A DNA stretch of 64,000 bases from Sphingomonadales bacterium (GTDB taxonomy: Bacteria; Pseudomonadota; Alphaproteobacteria; Sphingomonadales; Sphingomonadaceae): assembly GCA_009995225.1 (NCBI GenBank), contig JAACPW010000014.1:1-64000 (forward strand). Direction: 5' to 3'. The notes beneath the pieces were generated by a model, which saw only the letters and a program-made list of their open reading frames with translations, was not told the origin of the DNA and did no database searches. Numbering within the stretch: the stretch's first letter is position 1; each line of letters begins with the position of its first letter. The position numbers were made by a program, and so were the translations under genes. Below, piece after piece: positions 47,301-55,949 of this stretch.

Positions 47301-47738
47301 GGCCGCCGCGACACCTTCCTCCTGGCGCATACGGATTGCGCTCTCCGAGAATTGCAATTTGGCATTAATCGCGGATCGAAGGGAGGCGAGATTACTGCTC
47401 CCGGCCTCGCTGTTTTGGGTAAGCGTCTCAAGAACATTCAGGTTGGTGCGCGAATCTCTGACGCCTTCGCGGTAAGGCCCCAGATATTGATCTTTACCGG
47501 TCAGCACGAACCCGCGCTGACCCGTCTCAACATTGAGCGTGGCGACCATGAGGGCATCAAGTGTCGACAGCACCTCATGCGTGTTGCGGATCCGCGCATC
47601 GGCATCCCGCATGGCGCTGACATTGACGTAGGCGGCATAGGCGGTGAGGACAAAAAACCCCACGCCAAGCAGCAGCCCGATGACCGACCGGCCGGTCGAC
47701 GAAATGCGATCGCTGTGGCCCGATTGTGTTTTGTGCAA
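44298..47738 (-). CDS. Hybrid sensor kinase with CHASE3, GAF and three receivers
   Basis: 1146 aa from TTG 47738; the frame is open to 47882 but the added part lacks a site. Order: TM1 (about 18-37), CHASE3 sensor with NTHEVLSTLDAL and ETGQRGFVLTG, TM2 (about 188-212), GAF (about 245-380), a Gln/Glu-rich coiled coil (375-475), HisKA with the His in ANMSHELRTPLNSL (about 484), ATPase (NLLSNAIKF, DTGIGI, GGTGLGLSIS), then receivers near 765-880 (VLDIGLPDQSG), 890-1005 (VLDLTLPDASG) and 1025-1140 (LMDVMMPVMDG). All three keep the phospho-Asp and a Lys. Heads an operon with cheR, cheB and a REC-kinase. Confidence 0.93.
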   Translation of the reverse strand: MHKTQSGHSDRISSTGRSVIGLLLGVGFFVLTAYAAYVNVSAMRDADARIRNTHEVLSTLDALMVATLNVETGQRGFVLTGKDQYLGPYREGVRDSRTNLNVLETLTQNSEAGSSNLASLRSAINAKLQFSESAIRMRQEEGVAAAIALVDGDSGKIAMDAIRRQMDQMIRVEDQEREQRIEELASASRAAVVTALASSLIGAALTVAIFIMLARNNRTRERQSWLQTAQVELSEAMRGEKTVEQVAATVLSFLSERTAANAGALFKGEGGIFKRAALLGVADSGSVPETFKLNEGLLGKVAMDARATKLSDVPPGYLKIGSAFGSDAPRHLVVAPVFYEGQVNAVIELGFFDEIDDLSLELLDRVSGAIGVALRSARFRERLQEALDEAQRQAGELQAQGEELRVSNEELEEQGNALKETQARLELQQVELEQTNSQLEEQAQTLEAQRDDLARATASLQLKAQELEQASQYKSDFLANMSHELRTPLNSLLILSKLLGDDPNGNLTTEQVKFARTIESSGNDLLTLINDILDLSKIEAGHVTIEAAPLMPERLAADLRKVFDPLAQQRGLQLVIDVQPDMPASFETDRTRLEQVLKNLLSNAIKFTEQGSVTLSMGLDAKGTLEFKVIDTGIGIADTQREAIFEAFRQADGTISRRFGGTGLGLSISRELVRLLGGTIQLESQPGKGSTFIVSLPAAYDPAMVKPRALAPVRETASGEPAAPPPSATASDLVRSRPAIVEDDRKDLSEGRQVLLVIEDDPDFAGIVADLAREMGFQCIVAGTAEEAMALASEYRPSAIVLDIGLPDQSGLTVLDRLKHEEETRHIPIHVISGSDQSRTALALGAVGFLEKPAPRERLAEVLADLQDKLAARVRRVLIVEDDEVQREAVSRLLSSQDVETVGVGTAAECLRELRGGHYDCMVLDLTLPDASGFSLLEELSDDETRTFPPVIVYTGRDLSPEEEQRLRRYSSSIIIKGAKSPERLLDEVSLFLHRVVSDLPPEQRQMIEKARHRDAALEGRRILIVEDDVRNVYSLTSILEPRGAVTRIARNGQEALDALAEASDDASKTIDLVLMDVMMPVMDGLTATSAIRDQPRWKKLPIIMLTAKAMPDDQQKCIEAGANDYMAKPLDIDKLLSLVRVWMPR

Positions 47739-47928
47739 GATTTCGACCCCACTGACGCCGTCCCGGCCATAAGGACACCAATTAGCGACAATCAACTCTT
47801 TTCCAGTTGGAAAGGCGATATCCCGCCGCGCTTGAAGGGCATCCTCGAGGATCGGATATCGACCTGGCCGACAGGAAAACAAATCAAACGCGAACGACTA
47901 TGCGCCGAGCTGGCTTGACCGAAACGCT

Positions 47929-48005
47929 TGGTAGCGGAGGAGGGACTCGAACCCCCGACACGCGGATTATGATTCCGCTGCTCTAACCAGCTGAGCTACT
48001 CCGCC
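47929..48005 (-). tRNA. tRNA-Met (CAT anticodon, elongator type)
   Basis: 77 nt including an encoded CCA. The acceptor stem pairs GGCGGAG with CTCCGCT, the D-arm reads GTAGCTCAGCTGGTTAGAGC, the anticodon stem GCGGA/TCCGC holds loop AT-CAT-AA, and the T-arm contains GTTCGAGTC. Start-type features (mismatched first pair with C, three GC pairs in the anticodon stem base) are absent, so it is elongator Met rather than initiator; tRNA-Ile2, also CAT, is less likely but not excluded. Confidence 0.93.
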
Positions 48006-48118
48006 CCGTGGGCATCCGGTACGATGGTCGCAACCGGATTCGACACCGGGTGTCGGCCCGGGTGAGGCGCGCAATTAGGGCGAGCGTAGCGCGGGGTCAA
48101 GCCCTGTTGATGCACCAT

Positions 48119-48649
48119 TCATAACCGCACGCGCCCCCGAAATGCGAAGGTCTTGACCGGCTCCCACGGCCCGCCACGATAGAGGTGCAGTTCCAGCGCG
48201 GGAAAGGCGAAACGCCCTTTGGCGATCCATGGCCCAAGCGCAGGGGCAAGGCTGGCCTGAAGCGCCCGCGCCTCCCCCTTTGTGACCTTGTTCTGGATGG
48301 TGATATGCGGGCGCGGCTCGTGGAGGTCTTGCGATGTCAGGCTGCCGTGGAAATGATCGGCAATCAGGGCGCGCAGATGAAGAAGTTCGGGCGCCTCCAG
48401 CGCAATGGCCGTGCCTTTGCCCAGATCCATCACGCCCTTCACTGCGCCTTGTGGAGCGGCAAATTCGCGCGCCAGCTTCGGAAGAAACGCGCGCAGTTCC
48501 TCAAGCAACGAAGGCGCAAAAGCGTGGAACAGCGTCACGTGGGCGTGCAAATGGTTACGCTCAGGCGGGAAATGTGCGCGGCGCAGGCCTTCGGCATAGC
48601 CTGCCAGATCGGGCGGAAGGGCCGCCGTGAGGATGAAGGGGTTGGCCAC
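48119..48649 (-). CDS. 2'-5' RNA ligase / 2H phosphoesterase family protein
   Basis: 176 aa from GTG 48649 (first residues ANPFILTAALPPDL after the start). Two HxT/S-type motifs, the mark of the 2H superfamily, appear as HAHVTLFHAF (about residue 35) and PRPHITIQNK (about 115). ELHLYRGGPWEPVKTFAF near the end is typical of the bacterial LigT-like members. Likely an RNA or cyclic-phosphate phosphodiesterase; the true substrate is unknown. It starts 10 bp after mltG. Confidence 0.8.
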   Translation of the reverse strand: MANPFILTAALPPDLAGYAEGLRRAHFPPERNHLHAHVTLFHAFAPSLLEELRAFLPKLAREFAAPQGAVKGVMDLGKGTAIALEAPELLHLRALIADHFHGSLTSQDLHEPRPHITIQNKVTKGEARALQASLAPALGPWIAKGRFAFPALELHLYRGGPWEPVKTFAFRGRVRL

Positions 48650-48659
48650 GGATACGCGG

Positions 48660-49616
48660 TTACATCTCGCCCCGTTCGCGCCGGATCGCGTACCACCTGG
48701 CCACGTTGGCATTATGCTCGGCAAGGGTGCTCGCAAACCAGTGTCCGCTGGTTCCGTCGGCCACCATGTAGAGCGCCTGTGTGGCTTCCGGGTTGAGCAC
48801 GGCGGCGATGCTGGCGCGCCCCGGATTGGTGATCGGCCCTGTCGGCAGGCCAATGCGGGTATAGGTATTGTAGCCGTTGACCGCCGCAATCTCGGACTGC
48901 TTGATCCGCCGGCCCAATGGTTTGCCCTTGGTGACGGGATAGATGATCGTCGGATCGGCCTGTAGCTTCATGCCGGTGCGCACACGATTGGAATACAGGC
49001 CGGCCACCATCCGGCGCTCCTCCGCCTTGCCCGTTTCCTTTTCGACAATCGAGGCAAGGATCAGCGCATCACGCATCGTGTCGACCGCGATGCCGGGTTT
49101 GCGCGCAGCCCATTCCTCGGCCAGCGCCTTGTCCATGGCCGCCTGCATTTGTTCGACCAGGCTCTTGCGGGTCTGGCCGCGTTCAAAGGCGTAAGTATCG
49201 GGCAGGATCGAGCCTTCGGGCGGGATCGCCACTTCGCCGGTCAGCAAGTCTTCTGCCATCAGCCGTTCCCACACGAGGATCGACGGCATTCCTTCGGGGA
49301 TCGTGACGAACCGTCGGATGACATCGCCCGACTGGAACGCGGCAAGGATGTCGCCTTGGCTCATGCCGGGCGTGAGCAGAAACTCGCCCGCCTGAATCGG
49401 GCTTTCGGAACCAAAGATGCGGGCCTGAAGCACGAAGCCGGACGCCGAGGAAACCAGTCCCTCGGCTTCAAGCTTGTCCGCCACCGCAGCCACCGATGCA
49501 CCTGCGGGAATGGTGAAGCTGGATTCCTTGGAAACCGTTGCCGAACCCAGAAACATCCATGCCAGCACAACGGCTGCCAGGATGACCCCGAGCCCCAGAA
49601 GGGCCAGCCGAACCAT
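48660..49616 (-). CDS. mltG: Endolytic murein transglycosylase MltG
   Basis: 318 aa with one N-terminal membrane anchor (VRLALLGLGVILAAVVLAWMF written in part, residues 2-21). A LysM-like region (FTIPAGASVAAVADKLE) precedes the YceG domain with the catalytic Glu in LASIVEKETGKAEE and the conserved LQADPTIIYPVT, YNTYTRIGLPTGPI and NPG. It cleaves nascent glycan strands in the periplasm and sets their length. ATG 49616 is 10 bp past fabF; mltG next to fabF-acpP is a common bacterial order. Confidence 0.94.
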   Translation of the reverse strand: MVRLALLGLGVILAAVVLAWMFLGSATVSKESSFTIPAGASVAAVADKLEAEGLVSSASGFVLQARIFGSESPIQAGEFLLTPGMSQGDILAAFQSGDVIRRFVTIPEGMPSILVWERLMAEDLLTGEVAIPPEGSILPDTYAFERGQTRKSLVEQMQAAMDKALAEEWAARKPGIAVDTMRDALILASIVEKETGKAEERRMVAGLYSNRVRTGMKLQADPTIIYPVTKGKPLGRRIKQSEIAAVNGYNTYTRIGLPTGPITNPGRASIAAVLNPEATQALYMVADGTSGHWFASTLAEHNANVARWYAIRRERGEM

Positions 49617-49626
49617 TATCACCGGA

Positions 49627-50886
49627 TCAATCGACCTTCTGCATGATGATCGACGCATTGGTGCCGCCAAAGCCGAAGCTGTTGTTCAGCACCGCGCGCA
49701 CTTCGCGTTTCCTCGCCACCAACGGCACAAGATCGATGCCCTCGGTTCCCTCATCGGGATCATGCAGGTTGAGCGTCGGCGGAACGATCCCGTCACGCAT
49801 GGCAAGGATGCAGAAGATCGCCTCCACCGCGCCTGCTCCGCCCAGCAGGTGACCGATCGCGCTCTTGGTCGAAGACATCGACGCACCGCCCAGATCATCG
49901 CCCAGCACGCGCTTGATCGCGGCCAGTTCGATGGTGTCGGCCATCGTGCTGGTGCCGTGGGCATTGATGTAGTCGATATCGCCCGCCCCCAGGCCCGCCT
50001 TCTTCAACGCCATGCGCATCGCCAGTTCCGCCCCGCGGCCTTCGGGATGCGGCGCGGTGACGTGATAGGCATCGCCCGACAATCCGTAGCCGGTCACTTC
50101 GGCGTAAATCTTCGCGCCGCGGGCCTTGGCACGCTCATACTCCTCCAACACGATCACGCCTGCGCCTTCGCCCATGACAAAGCCATCACGGCCCTTGTCA
50201 TAGGGGCGGCTGGCTTCGGTCGGTCGGTCATTCATGCTCATGTTGAGCGCACGGGCTTGCGCGAACCCGGCAATGCCGAGGGGGCAGATTGTGCCTTCCG
50301 CGCCGCCTGCGAGCATCACGTCGGCATCGTCGGCCATGATCATGCGCGCCGCATCACCAATCGAATGCGCGCCGGTGGAACAGGCGGTCACAACGGCGTG
50401 GTTGGGCCCCATGAAGCCGTATTTGATCTGCACTTGTCCGGTGATGAGGTTGATCAACCGCCCATGCACAAAATGCGGCGAAACCCGGCTGGGCCCGCGT
50501 TCGTGGAGGTTGACGCTTTCGAGTTCAATCCCCGGCAGGCCGCCGATCCCGGAACCGATGGAACAGCCGGTGCGTTCCTTCTCAGCCTGCGTCATATCGG
50601 TCAGGCCTGCGTCTTCCAACGCCTGCCCGGCCGCATCAATCCCGAAAATGATGAAGGGATCGACCTGCCGCTGAACCTTGTGATCCACGCGCTTGTCAGG
50701 GTCGAAGCCCCAAGGATGATCCTTGGGCTTCACCTCGCAGGCGATGGTGCATTTCTGGTTCGAGGCATCAAAACGGGTGATCTGCCCCGCTCCGCTTTCC
50801 CCTGCGATCAGGTTTGCCCACGTCGTTTCGACATCGGCCCCGAGCGGGGTGACAAGCCCAAGCCCGGTAACAACCACACGGCGCAT
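49627..50886 (-). CDS. fabF: Beta-ketoacyl-ACP synthase II
   Basis: 419 aa. Catalytic Cys in VVTACSTGAHSIGDA, His in INAHGTSTMADT and His in TKSAIGHLLGGAGAVE, with the C-terminal NNSFGFGGTNASI. It extends acyl-ACP with malonyl-ACP, favouring C16 to C18. It lies downstream of acpP on the same strand; the 150-bp gap contains a strong hairpin that may lower fabF relative to acpP expression. Confidence 0.95.
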   Translation of the reverse strand: MRRVVVTGLGLVTPLGADVETTWANLIAGESGAGQITRFDASNQKCTIACEVKPKDHPWGFDPDKRVDHKVQRQVDPFIIFGIDAAGQALEDAGLTDMTQAEKERTGCSIGSGIGGLPGIELESVNLHERGPSRVSPHFVHGRLINLITGQVQIKYGFMGPNHAVVTACSTGAHSIGDAARMIMADDADVMLAGGAEGTICPLGIAGFAQARALNMSMNDRPTEASRPYDKGRDGFVMGEGAGVIVLEEYERAKARGAKIYAEVTGYGLSGDAYHVTAPHPEGRGAELAMRMALKKAGLGAGDIDYINAHGTSTMADTIELAAIKRVLGDDLGGASMSSTKSAIGHLLGGAGAVEAIFCILAMRDGIVPPTLNLHDPDEGTEGIDLVPLVARKREVRAVLNNSFGFGGTNASIIMQKVD

Positions 50887-50907
50887 TCAACTTCTCCCAA
50901 AACGCAA

Positions 50908-50938
50908 GACAGGCTCAACCCGCCGGGCTGAGCCTGTC
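50908..50938 (-). promoter_or_regulatory. Hairpin between acpP and fabF (REP-like, possible attenuator)
   Basis: Perfect 10-bp stem GACAGGCTCA/TGAGCCTGTC with inner CCC/GGG pairing; on the minus strand it is followed by TTGCGTTTTGGG and then the fabF start 22 bp on. The core GACAGGCTCA is close to the GACAAGCTCA core of the palindromic repeats elsewhere. A second, smaller hairpin (GGTCCT/AGGACC, 50989-51011) lies 50 bp away. Confidence 0.5.
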
Positions 50939-51036
50939 AAAATCCCGAATTCCTTCCGTCGCCGTGCAAGCACAATGAACGGCCCTTGGGTCCTTCGACA
51001 GGCGCAGGACCAGGGACAGACGGGATAGCCGGGCCC

Positions 51037-51273
51037 TTAGCCCTTATGTTCTTCGATATACTTGGTTGCGTCACCAACGGTGGTGATCTTTTCCGCAGCA
51101 TCATCAGGGATTTCGACCCCGAACTCCTCTTCAAACGCCATCACCAGTTCGACAATGTCGAGGCTGTCTGCACCGAGATCATCGATGAAGCTGGCATCCT
51201 GAGTAACCTTGTCAGCTTCTACGCCGAGATGCTCGACGACAATCTTGGCCACCCGGTCGGCAGTATCGCTCAT
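51037..51273 (-). CDS. acpP: Acyl carrier protein
   Basis: 78 aa acidic helical protein. The phosphopantetheine Ser is in [19 protein letters not shown] (DSL motif, about residue 37). [16 protein letters not shown] and [19 protein letters not shown] complete the four-helix ACP pattern. It carries acyl intermediates for fatty-acid synthesis with FabF encoded next. AAAAGGGAAT precedes the ATG. Confidence 0.97.
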   Translation of the reverse strand: MSDTADRVAKIVVEHLGVEADKVTQDASFIDDLGADSLDIVELVMAFEEEFGVEIPDDAAEKITTVGDATKYIEEHKG

Positions 51274-51400
51274 GGTATTCCCTTTTGAATTGGGGTTAAA
51301 TATGTCGCCTCCGCCCTAAAGAAGGGCGTGGGCAAGCGCAAGTGGGCTTGAGGCACGCTGCCCACAAGGGGCGCCGCGTACGCCAAGTCCGGTGGAAAAA

Positions 51401-53191
51401 TCAGGCGCCGTCCTTCTTGGGGGGCTCGACAACCCGCATATGAAGTTCGCGCAAGGAACGCGGCTCTGCCAGGCTGGGCGCGCCCATCAGCAGATCCTCA
51501 GCGCGCTGGTTCATCGGGAACAGCGAGATTTCGCGCAGGTTCTTCGCACCGCACAGCAGCATGATGATCCGGTCGACGCCCGCGGCCATGCCCCCATGGG
51601 GCGGGGCGCCGTATTGGAACGCGCGATACATCCCGCCGAAGCGTTCCTCGACGTCTGCCTTCGACAGCCCGACGATCTCGAAGGCTTTGACCATCGTCTC
51701 GGGCATGTGATTCCGGATCGAGCCGCTCGCGATTTCGAAGCCGTTGCAGACCAGATCGTATTGGAAGGCCTTGATCGTCAGCGGGTCCTGACCGTTCAAC
51801 GCGTCGATCCCGCCCTGCGGCATCGAGAACGGATTGTGACTGAAATCGACCTTCTTCTCATCCTCGTTCCACTCGTAGAACGGGAAATCGACGATCCAGC
51901 ACAGCGCGAAGCGGCTTTCGTCGATCAGGCCGAGTTCCTCGCCTACCCGGATGCGTGCCGCGCCAGCCAGCTTGGCGGCTTCGGCTTCCTTGCCCGCAGC
52001 AAAGAACAGGCCGTCATTTTCGCCAAGGCCAAGCTCGGCGTAGAGTTCTGCCATGCGTTCAGGCCCGTGGTTCTTGGCGATCGGCCCTCCGAATTCGCGG
52101 CCCTTGCGGGTGACATAGCCGAGGCCGGCATAGCCTTCCTTGCGCGCCCAGTCGTTCATCTCGTCGAAGAACTTGCGGCTCTTTTCATGCGTCGCGGGCG
52201 CCGGGATCACGCGGACCACACCGCCGCCGCCGACGATCTTTTCGAACAGGCCGAAGCCAGACTGCGTGAAGTGCGACGACACATCGCTAATGACCAGCGG
52301 GTTGCGCAGGTCGGGCTTGTCCGATCCATATTTCAGGATCGCCTCGTCATAGGGGATGCGCGGGAACTCGCCCGACGGGGTCACGTGCTTATCGCCCGCA
52401 AAGGCGGCAAACGTGCCCTGGATCACCGGCTCCATCGTCTCCCACACTTCTTCCTGCGTGACGAAGCTCATTTCGAGATCGAGCTGGTAGAATTCGCCCG
52501 GCAGACGGTCGGCGCGCGGATCTTCGTCGCGGAAGCACGGCGCGATCTGGAAATAGCGGTCGAAGCCCGCCACCATCAGCAATTGCTTGTACTGCTGCGG
52601 CGCCTGCGGAAGCGCGTAGAACTTACCCGCGTGGATGCGGCTCGGCACGAGGAAATCGCGCGCGCCTTCGGGCGAGGATGCGGTCAGGATCGGCGTGGAA
52701 AACTCGTTGAAGCCCACCGCGCCCATCCTTGCGCGCATATCGGCGATCACCGCCACACGGGTCATGATGTTCTTGTGAAGCGTCTCGCGCCGCAGATCGA
52801 GGAAGCGGTACTTGAGCCGGATATCTTCCGGATAAGGCTGTTCGTCGGCCACGGGCAGCGGCAGTTCTTCGGCAGTGCTCAACACCGTGATGCTGCGCGC
52901 ATAAACTTCCACTTCGCCGGTGGCGAGTCGCGGGTTCACTGTCTCGGCAGAGCGGGCCTTGACCGCGCCTTCGATGGTGACGACCGATTCCACCCGCAGC
53001 CGATCCAGAACCGCCAGCGCGGGCGAATCTGCATCCGCTACGATCTGGGTGATGCCGTAATGATCGCGCAGATCCACGAACAGCAGCCCGCCGAAATCGC
53101 GCTTGCGGTGGACCCAGCCGGACAGACGAACGGTGTCGCCCACATTGGCGGAAGAAAGCTGTGCGCAAGTATGCGTGCGATAGGGGTGCAT
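51401..53191 (-). CDS. aspS: Aspartate-tRNA ligase
   Basis: 596 aa bacterial-type class II synthetase. The N-terminal OB anticodon-binding fold ([21 protein letters not shown]) is at 20-110, class II motif 1 near [18 protein letters not shown], motif 2 [24 protein letters not shown] split by the flipping loop, the GAD insertion domain in the middle, and motif 3 [18 protein letters not shown] near the end. It may charge tRNA-Asn as well in organisms lacking AsnRS. Divergent from rnd, with a 189-bp shared promoter region. Confidence 0.95.
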   Translation of the reverse strand: MHPYRTHTCAQLSSANVGDTVRLSGWVHRKRDFGGLLFVDLRDHYGITQIVADADSPALAVLDRLRVESVVTIEGAVKARSAETVNPRLATGEVEVYARSITVLSTAEELPLPVADEQPYPEDIRLKYRFLDLRRETLHKNIMTRVAVIADMRARMGAVGFNEFSTPILTASSPEGARDFLVPSRIHAGKFYALPQAPQQYKQLLMVAGFDRYFQIAPCFRDEDPRADRLPGEFYQLDLEMSFVTQEEVWETMEPVIQGTFAAFAGDKHVTPSGEFPRIPYDEAILKYGSDKPDLRNPLVISDVSSHFTQSGFGLFEKIVGGGGVVRVIPAPATHEKSRKFFDEMNDWARKEGYAGLGYVTRKGREFGGPIAKNHGPERMAELYAELGLGENDGLFFAAGKEAEAAKLAGAARIRVGEELGLIDESRFALCWIVDFPFYEWNEDEKKVDFSHNPFSMPQGGIDALNGQDPLTIKAFQYDLVCNGFEIASGSIRNHMPETMVKAFEIVGLSKADVEERFGGMYRAFQYGAPPHGGMAAGVDRIIMLLCGAKNLREISLFPMNQRAEDLLMGAPSLAEPRSLRELHMRVVEPPKKDGA

Positions 53192-53380
53192 CTAAACTCT
53201 TGTCCTGTTCACGGCTATGACGCTAGGGCGCGCTCGCGCTGCGCTTTTGGAGCCCTGCTCCGCCGTCGGCGCGCTAACAGGGGAAGCCTTGCGCTTTGTC
53301 AAGCCGTGCTTGGCGAAGGGGCAAGCTGAACTGGGATCAATCCCGAGGGCGGCACTCCGCCCGGAACGCGAAAAGATGAT

Positions 53381-54631
53381 ATGAAAATCCATCCGCTGAT
53401 TACCACTACTGAAGCGCTGACCGATCTCTGTGCCCGTCTCACCCAGTCCGAATTCGTCGCGGTCGACACCGAATTTATGCGCGAAAACACCTATTGGCCC
53501 GAACTGTGCCTGGTGCAGATCGGCAATACCGAAGAAGCTGCCGCGATTGACCCGATGGCGGACGGCATTGACCTGACCCCGCTGCTCGACCTGATGTGCG
53601 AGAATGGGGACGTGTTGAAAGTCTTCCACGCGGGCGGGCAGGACGTCGAGATCATCGTCAACCTCACCGGCAAGACTCCGCATCCTATCTTCGACACCCA
53701 GATCGCGATGATGGCGATCAGCCAGTCCGAACAGATCGGCTATGCCAATCTGGTCGAAACCTGGATGGGTCTCACCATCGACAAGGGCGCGCGCTTTACC
53801 GACTGGAGCCGCCGCCCGCTGACCGACCGGCAGATCGAATATGCCATCGGTGATGTGACGCACCTGGCCACGATGTTCCCCCGCATCCTGAAGAAGCTGA
53901 TCAAAACCGGGCGCGGTTTGTGGCTGAACGCCGAGATGGAAAAACTCGCCGATCCGTCCAACTATATCACCGATCCCGGTCAGGCCTGGAAACGCATCCG
54001 CCAGTCGGGGCGCAATCCGCAGGTTCTGGGACGGATGAAGGCGCTGGCCGCGTGGCGCGAGAGCGAGGCCCAGCACAAGAACATTCCGCGTGGCCGGATC
54101 ATGCGCGATGAGACACTGGCCGACGTCGCCTCGCACCCGCCCAAGAATCAGGCCGATCTGGCCAAGGTGCGCGGGCTTTCAGCCGCATGGCGGGACAATG
54201 ACATCGGCAAGCGGCTGATGAAGGTGCTGGCCGATGCCGAACCGCTGCCGAAGTCGGAGATGCCCGAGAAGGTCAAGCAGGGCGCCCCGCTGGGCAGGGA
54301 AGGCGCGCTGGTGGCTGATCTGCTCAAGCTGCTGCTGAAAATCCGCGCCCGTGAAATTGATGTGGCGCCGCGCCTGCTGACCCGTGCGGACGAAATGGAA
54401 GCCCTGGCTGCCGGCGCGCGCGATCTGCCCGTGCTGCAGGGCTGGCGGTTCGATGTGTTTGGCAAGGACGCGCTGGATCTGGTCGAAGGCAAGCTTGCCT
54501 TCGCGGTCGAGCGCGGGAGGTTGAAGATGACCCATATCGACGATGTGGTGGTGCCGGAAACCGCGCCCGCGGCCGAAATGCAGGCCGATTCCGACGCGGA
54601 TGCCGATCCTGACGCGCTGGCAGCCGAATAG
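53381..54631 (+). CDS. rnd: Ribonuclease D
   Basis: 416 aa. DEDD exonuclease motifs: Exo I VAVDTEFMRENTYWP, Exo II KVFHAGGQDVEII, Exo III YAIGDVTHLATM with Tyr. An HRDC helical domain follows (about 210-300, LAAWRESEAQHKNIPRGRIMRDE written in part) and a second HRDC-like region before an Asp/Ala-rich tail (DSDADADPDAL). It trims tRNA 3' ends. The gene is followed after 9 bp by oxyR in the same direction. Confidence 0.93.
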   Translation: MKIHPLITTTEALTDLCARLTQSEFVAVDTEFMRENTYWPELCLVQIGNTEEAAAIDPMADGIDLTPLLDLMCENGDVLKVFHAGGQDVEIIVNLTGKTPHPIFDTQIAMMAISQSEQIGYANLVETWMGLTIDKGARFTDWSRRPLTDRQIEYAIGDVTHLATMFPRILKKLIKTGRGLWLNAEMEKLADPSNYITDPGQAWKRIRQSGRNPQVLGRMKALAAWRESEAQHKNIPRGRIMRDETLADVASHPPKNQADLAKVRGLSAAWRDNDIGKRLMKVLADAEPLPKSEMPEKVKQGAPLGREGALVADLLKLLLKIRAREIDVAPRLLTRADEMEALAAGARDLPVLQGWRFDVFGKDALDLVEGKLAFAVERGRLKMTHIDDVVVPETAPAAEMQADSDADADPDALAAE

Positions 54632-54640
54632 AGCGCGCCG

Positions 54641-55537
54641 GTGTCCACCTACCTCCCCACGATCAAGCAGCTGCAATATCTGGTTGCGCTGCATGAGCAT
54701 GGCCATTTCGGCAAGGCGGCCGAAGCCAGCTTCGTGTCGCAATCGACCCTGTCGGCGGGCATTCGCGAGCTGGAATCGTTGCTCGGCGTGACGCTGGTCG
54801 AACGTTCGCGCCGGGTGGTCCGGTTTACCGCATTGGGCGAACAGGTGGTGTCCAAGGCCAACCGGCTCCTGCGCGAAGCGGAGGAACTTGCCGATCTGGT
54901 ACAGGCCTCGGGCAAACCCCTGTCGGGCGAATTGCGCATGAGCGTGATACCCACCATCGCGCCGTTCATGCTGCCGCGCGTCCTGCCGCGGCTGCGGACC
55001 GAGCGGCCCGATCTCAAGCTGCTGCTGCGTGAGGAAACCAGTCACGATGCGCTCGAATCGCTCAGCCACGGGCGGGTGGATTGCGTGTTGCTGGCCCTGC
55101 CCTTCGACACAGGCGATGCCACGATCGCACACATTGCGGACGACCGGCTGTTCATCGCCTTCCCCAAGGACGATCCGCGCGATCCGCCGCCGAGCATTTC
55201 GCCTGACATGATCGATCAGGGGCGGTTGATGCTGCTGGAGGACGGCCACTGCCTGCGCGATCATGCGCTGGCCGCCTGCAACCGCGCAGAGCTGCGTGCC
55301 AGTGCCGCGATGATCGGAACGTCCCTGCACACGCTGGTGCAACTGGTCGACAATGATCTGGGGCTCACCATGCTGCCTGAAATGGCCCTGAAGGCGGGCA
55401 TTCTGGCCGGAACGCAGGTGGTTGCTCGGCCAGTGGACAGCCCTACCGCCAAACGCGAGATCGTGCTCGCCTGGCGCAAAAACTCTCCGCGTGAAGCCGA
55501 TTTCCTGCTCCTCGCCGAGGAATTGCGCGCAGGATAA
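54641..55537 (+). CDS. oxyR: OxyR-type LysR peroxide regulator
   Basis: 298 aa. LysR helix-turn-helix at 8-65 (LQYLVALHEHGHFGKAAEAS, QSTLSAGIRELESLLG). The effector domain keeps the OxyR redox pair: C204 and C213 in EDGHCLRDHALAAC, the same nine-residue separation as Cys199-Cys208 of E. coli OxyR. It senses H2O2 by disulfide formation and activates catalase, peroxidase and glutathione genes; katE and gor are candidate targets in this window. Start GTG 54641, 9 bp past rnd, so probably cotranscribed with it. Confidence 0.92.
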   Translation: MSTYLPTIKQLQYLVALHEHGHFGKAAEASFVSQSTLSAGIRELESLLGVTLVERSRRVVRFTALGEQVVSKANRLLREAEELADLVQASGKPLSGELRMSVIPTIAPFMLPRVLPRLRTERPDLKLLLREETSHDALESLSHGRVDCVLLALPFDTGDATIAHIADDRLFIAFPKDDPRDPPPSISPDMIDQGRLMLLEDGHCLRDHALAACNRAELRASAAMIGTSLHTLVQLVDNDLGLTMLPEMALKAGILAGTQVVARPVDSPTAKREIVLAWRKNSPREADFLLLAEELRAG

Positions 55538-55561
55538 TGCCCGGCGTTGGGTTCGCCTGGC

Positions 55562-55909
55562 TCAGAACTCTGCCAGCGCAAGGCTCATGAACAAGCTGGC
55601 GCCCAGCGCCATGCGGATCCGGCGCGATGGGAGCGCAAAGATCGGATGATGGCGCGGAGATTGGGGCAGCGGCATGGCTCTGACATCGTAAGCGGTAATG
55701 GTGTCCAAATCGCCGATTTCGTGTCGCTCGATATCGCACACGAGGCAGTGGACATCTTCGGCAAGAAGCTCGGCATCGCCGATCAATGCCGAGGCGCGGG
55801 TATAGTGTCCCCGTTCAAACGCTCCACGTGCCTCGTTCTGAAGCCGCTTCGCCTCGTCGGCCAGCAGACGGACATAAGCACCTGTAGGAGGCGATTCCAG
55901 TGGTCCCAT
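55562..55909 (-). CDS. Hypothetical protein downstream of pgsA
   Basis: 115 aa from ATG 55909 (MGPLESPPTGAYVRLLADEA). Mostly helical, with a C-x2-C-like HCLVCDIERHE in the middle and a hydrophobic end (RMALGASLFMSLALAEF) that could be a tail anchor. The longer frame to 55975 overlaps pgsA and is not used. It follows pgsA by 40 bp and converges with oxyR. No family is recognised. Confidence 0.6.
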   Translation of the reverse strand: MGPLESPPTGAYVRLLADEAKRLQNEARGAFERGHYTRASALIGDAELLAEDVHCLVCDIERHEIGDLDTITAYDVRAMPLPQSPRHHPIFALPSRRIRMALGASLFMSLALAEF

Positions 55910-55949
55910 GGCTGCGCAGTGTATCGAAAGCGCAAAGCCCGTTCCAGCC

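Noticed and set aside
46113..47918. 601-codon open frame antisense to the hybrid kinase
   Set aside because: Shadow of the kinase; runs into the tRNA-side leader without a start signal.
51392..53329. 645-codon open frame antisense to aspS
   Set aside because: Shadow frame covering exactly aspS; no family resemblance.
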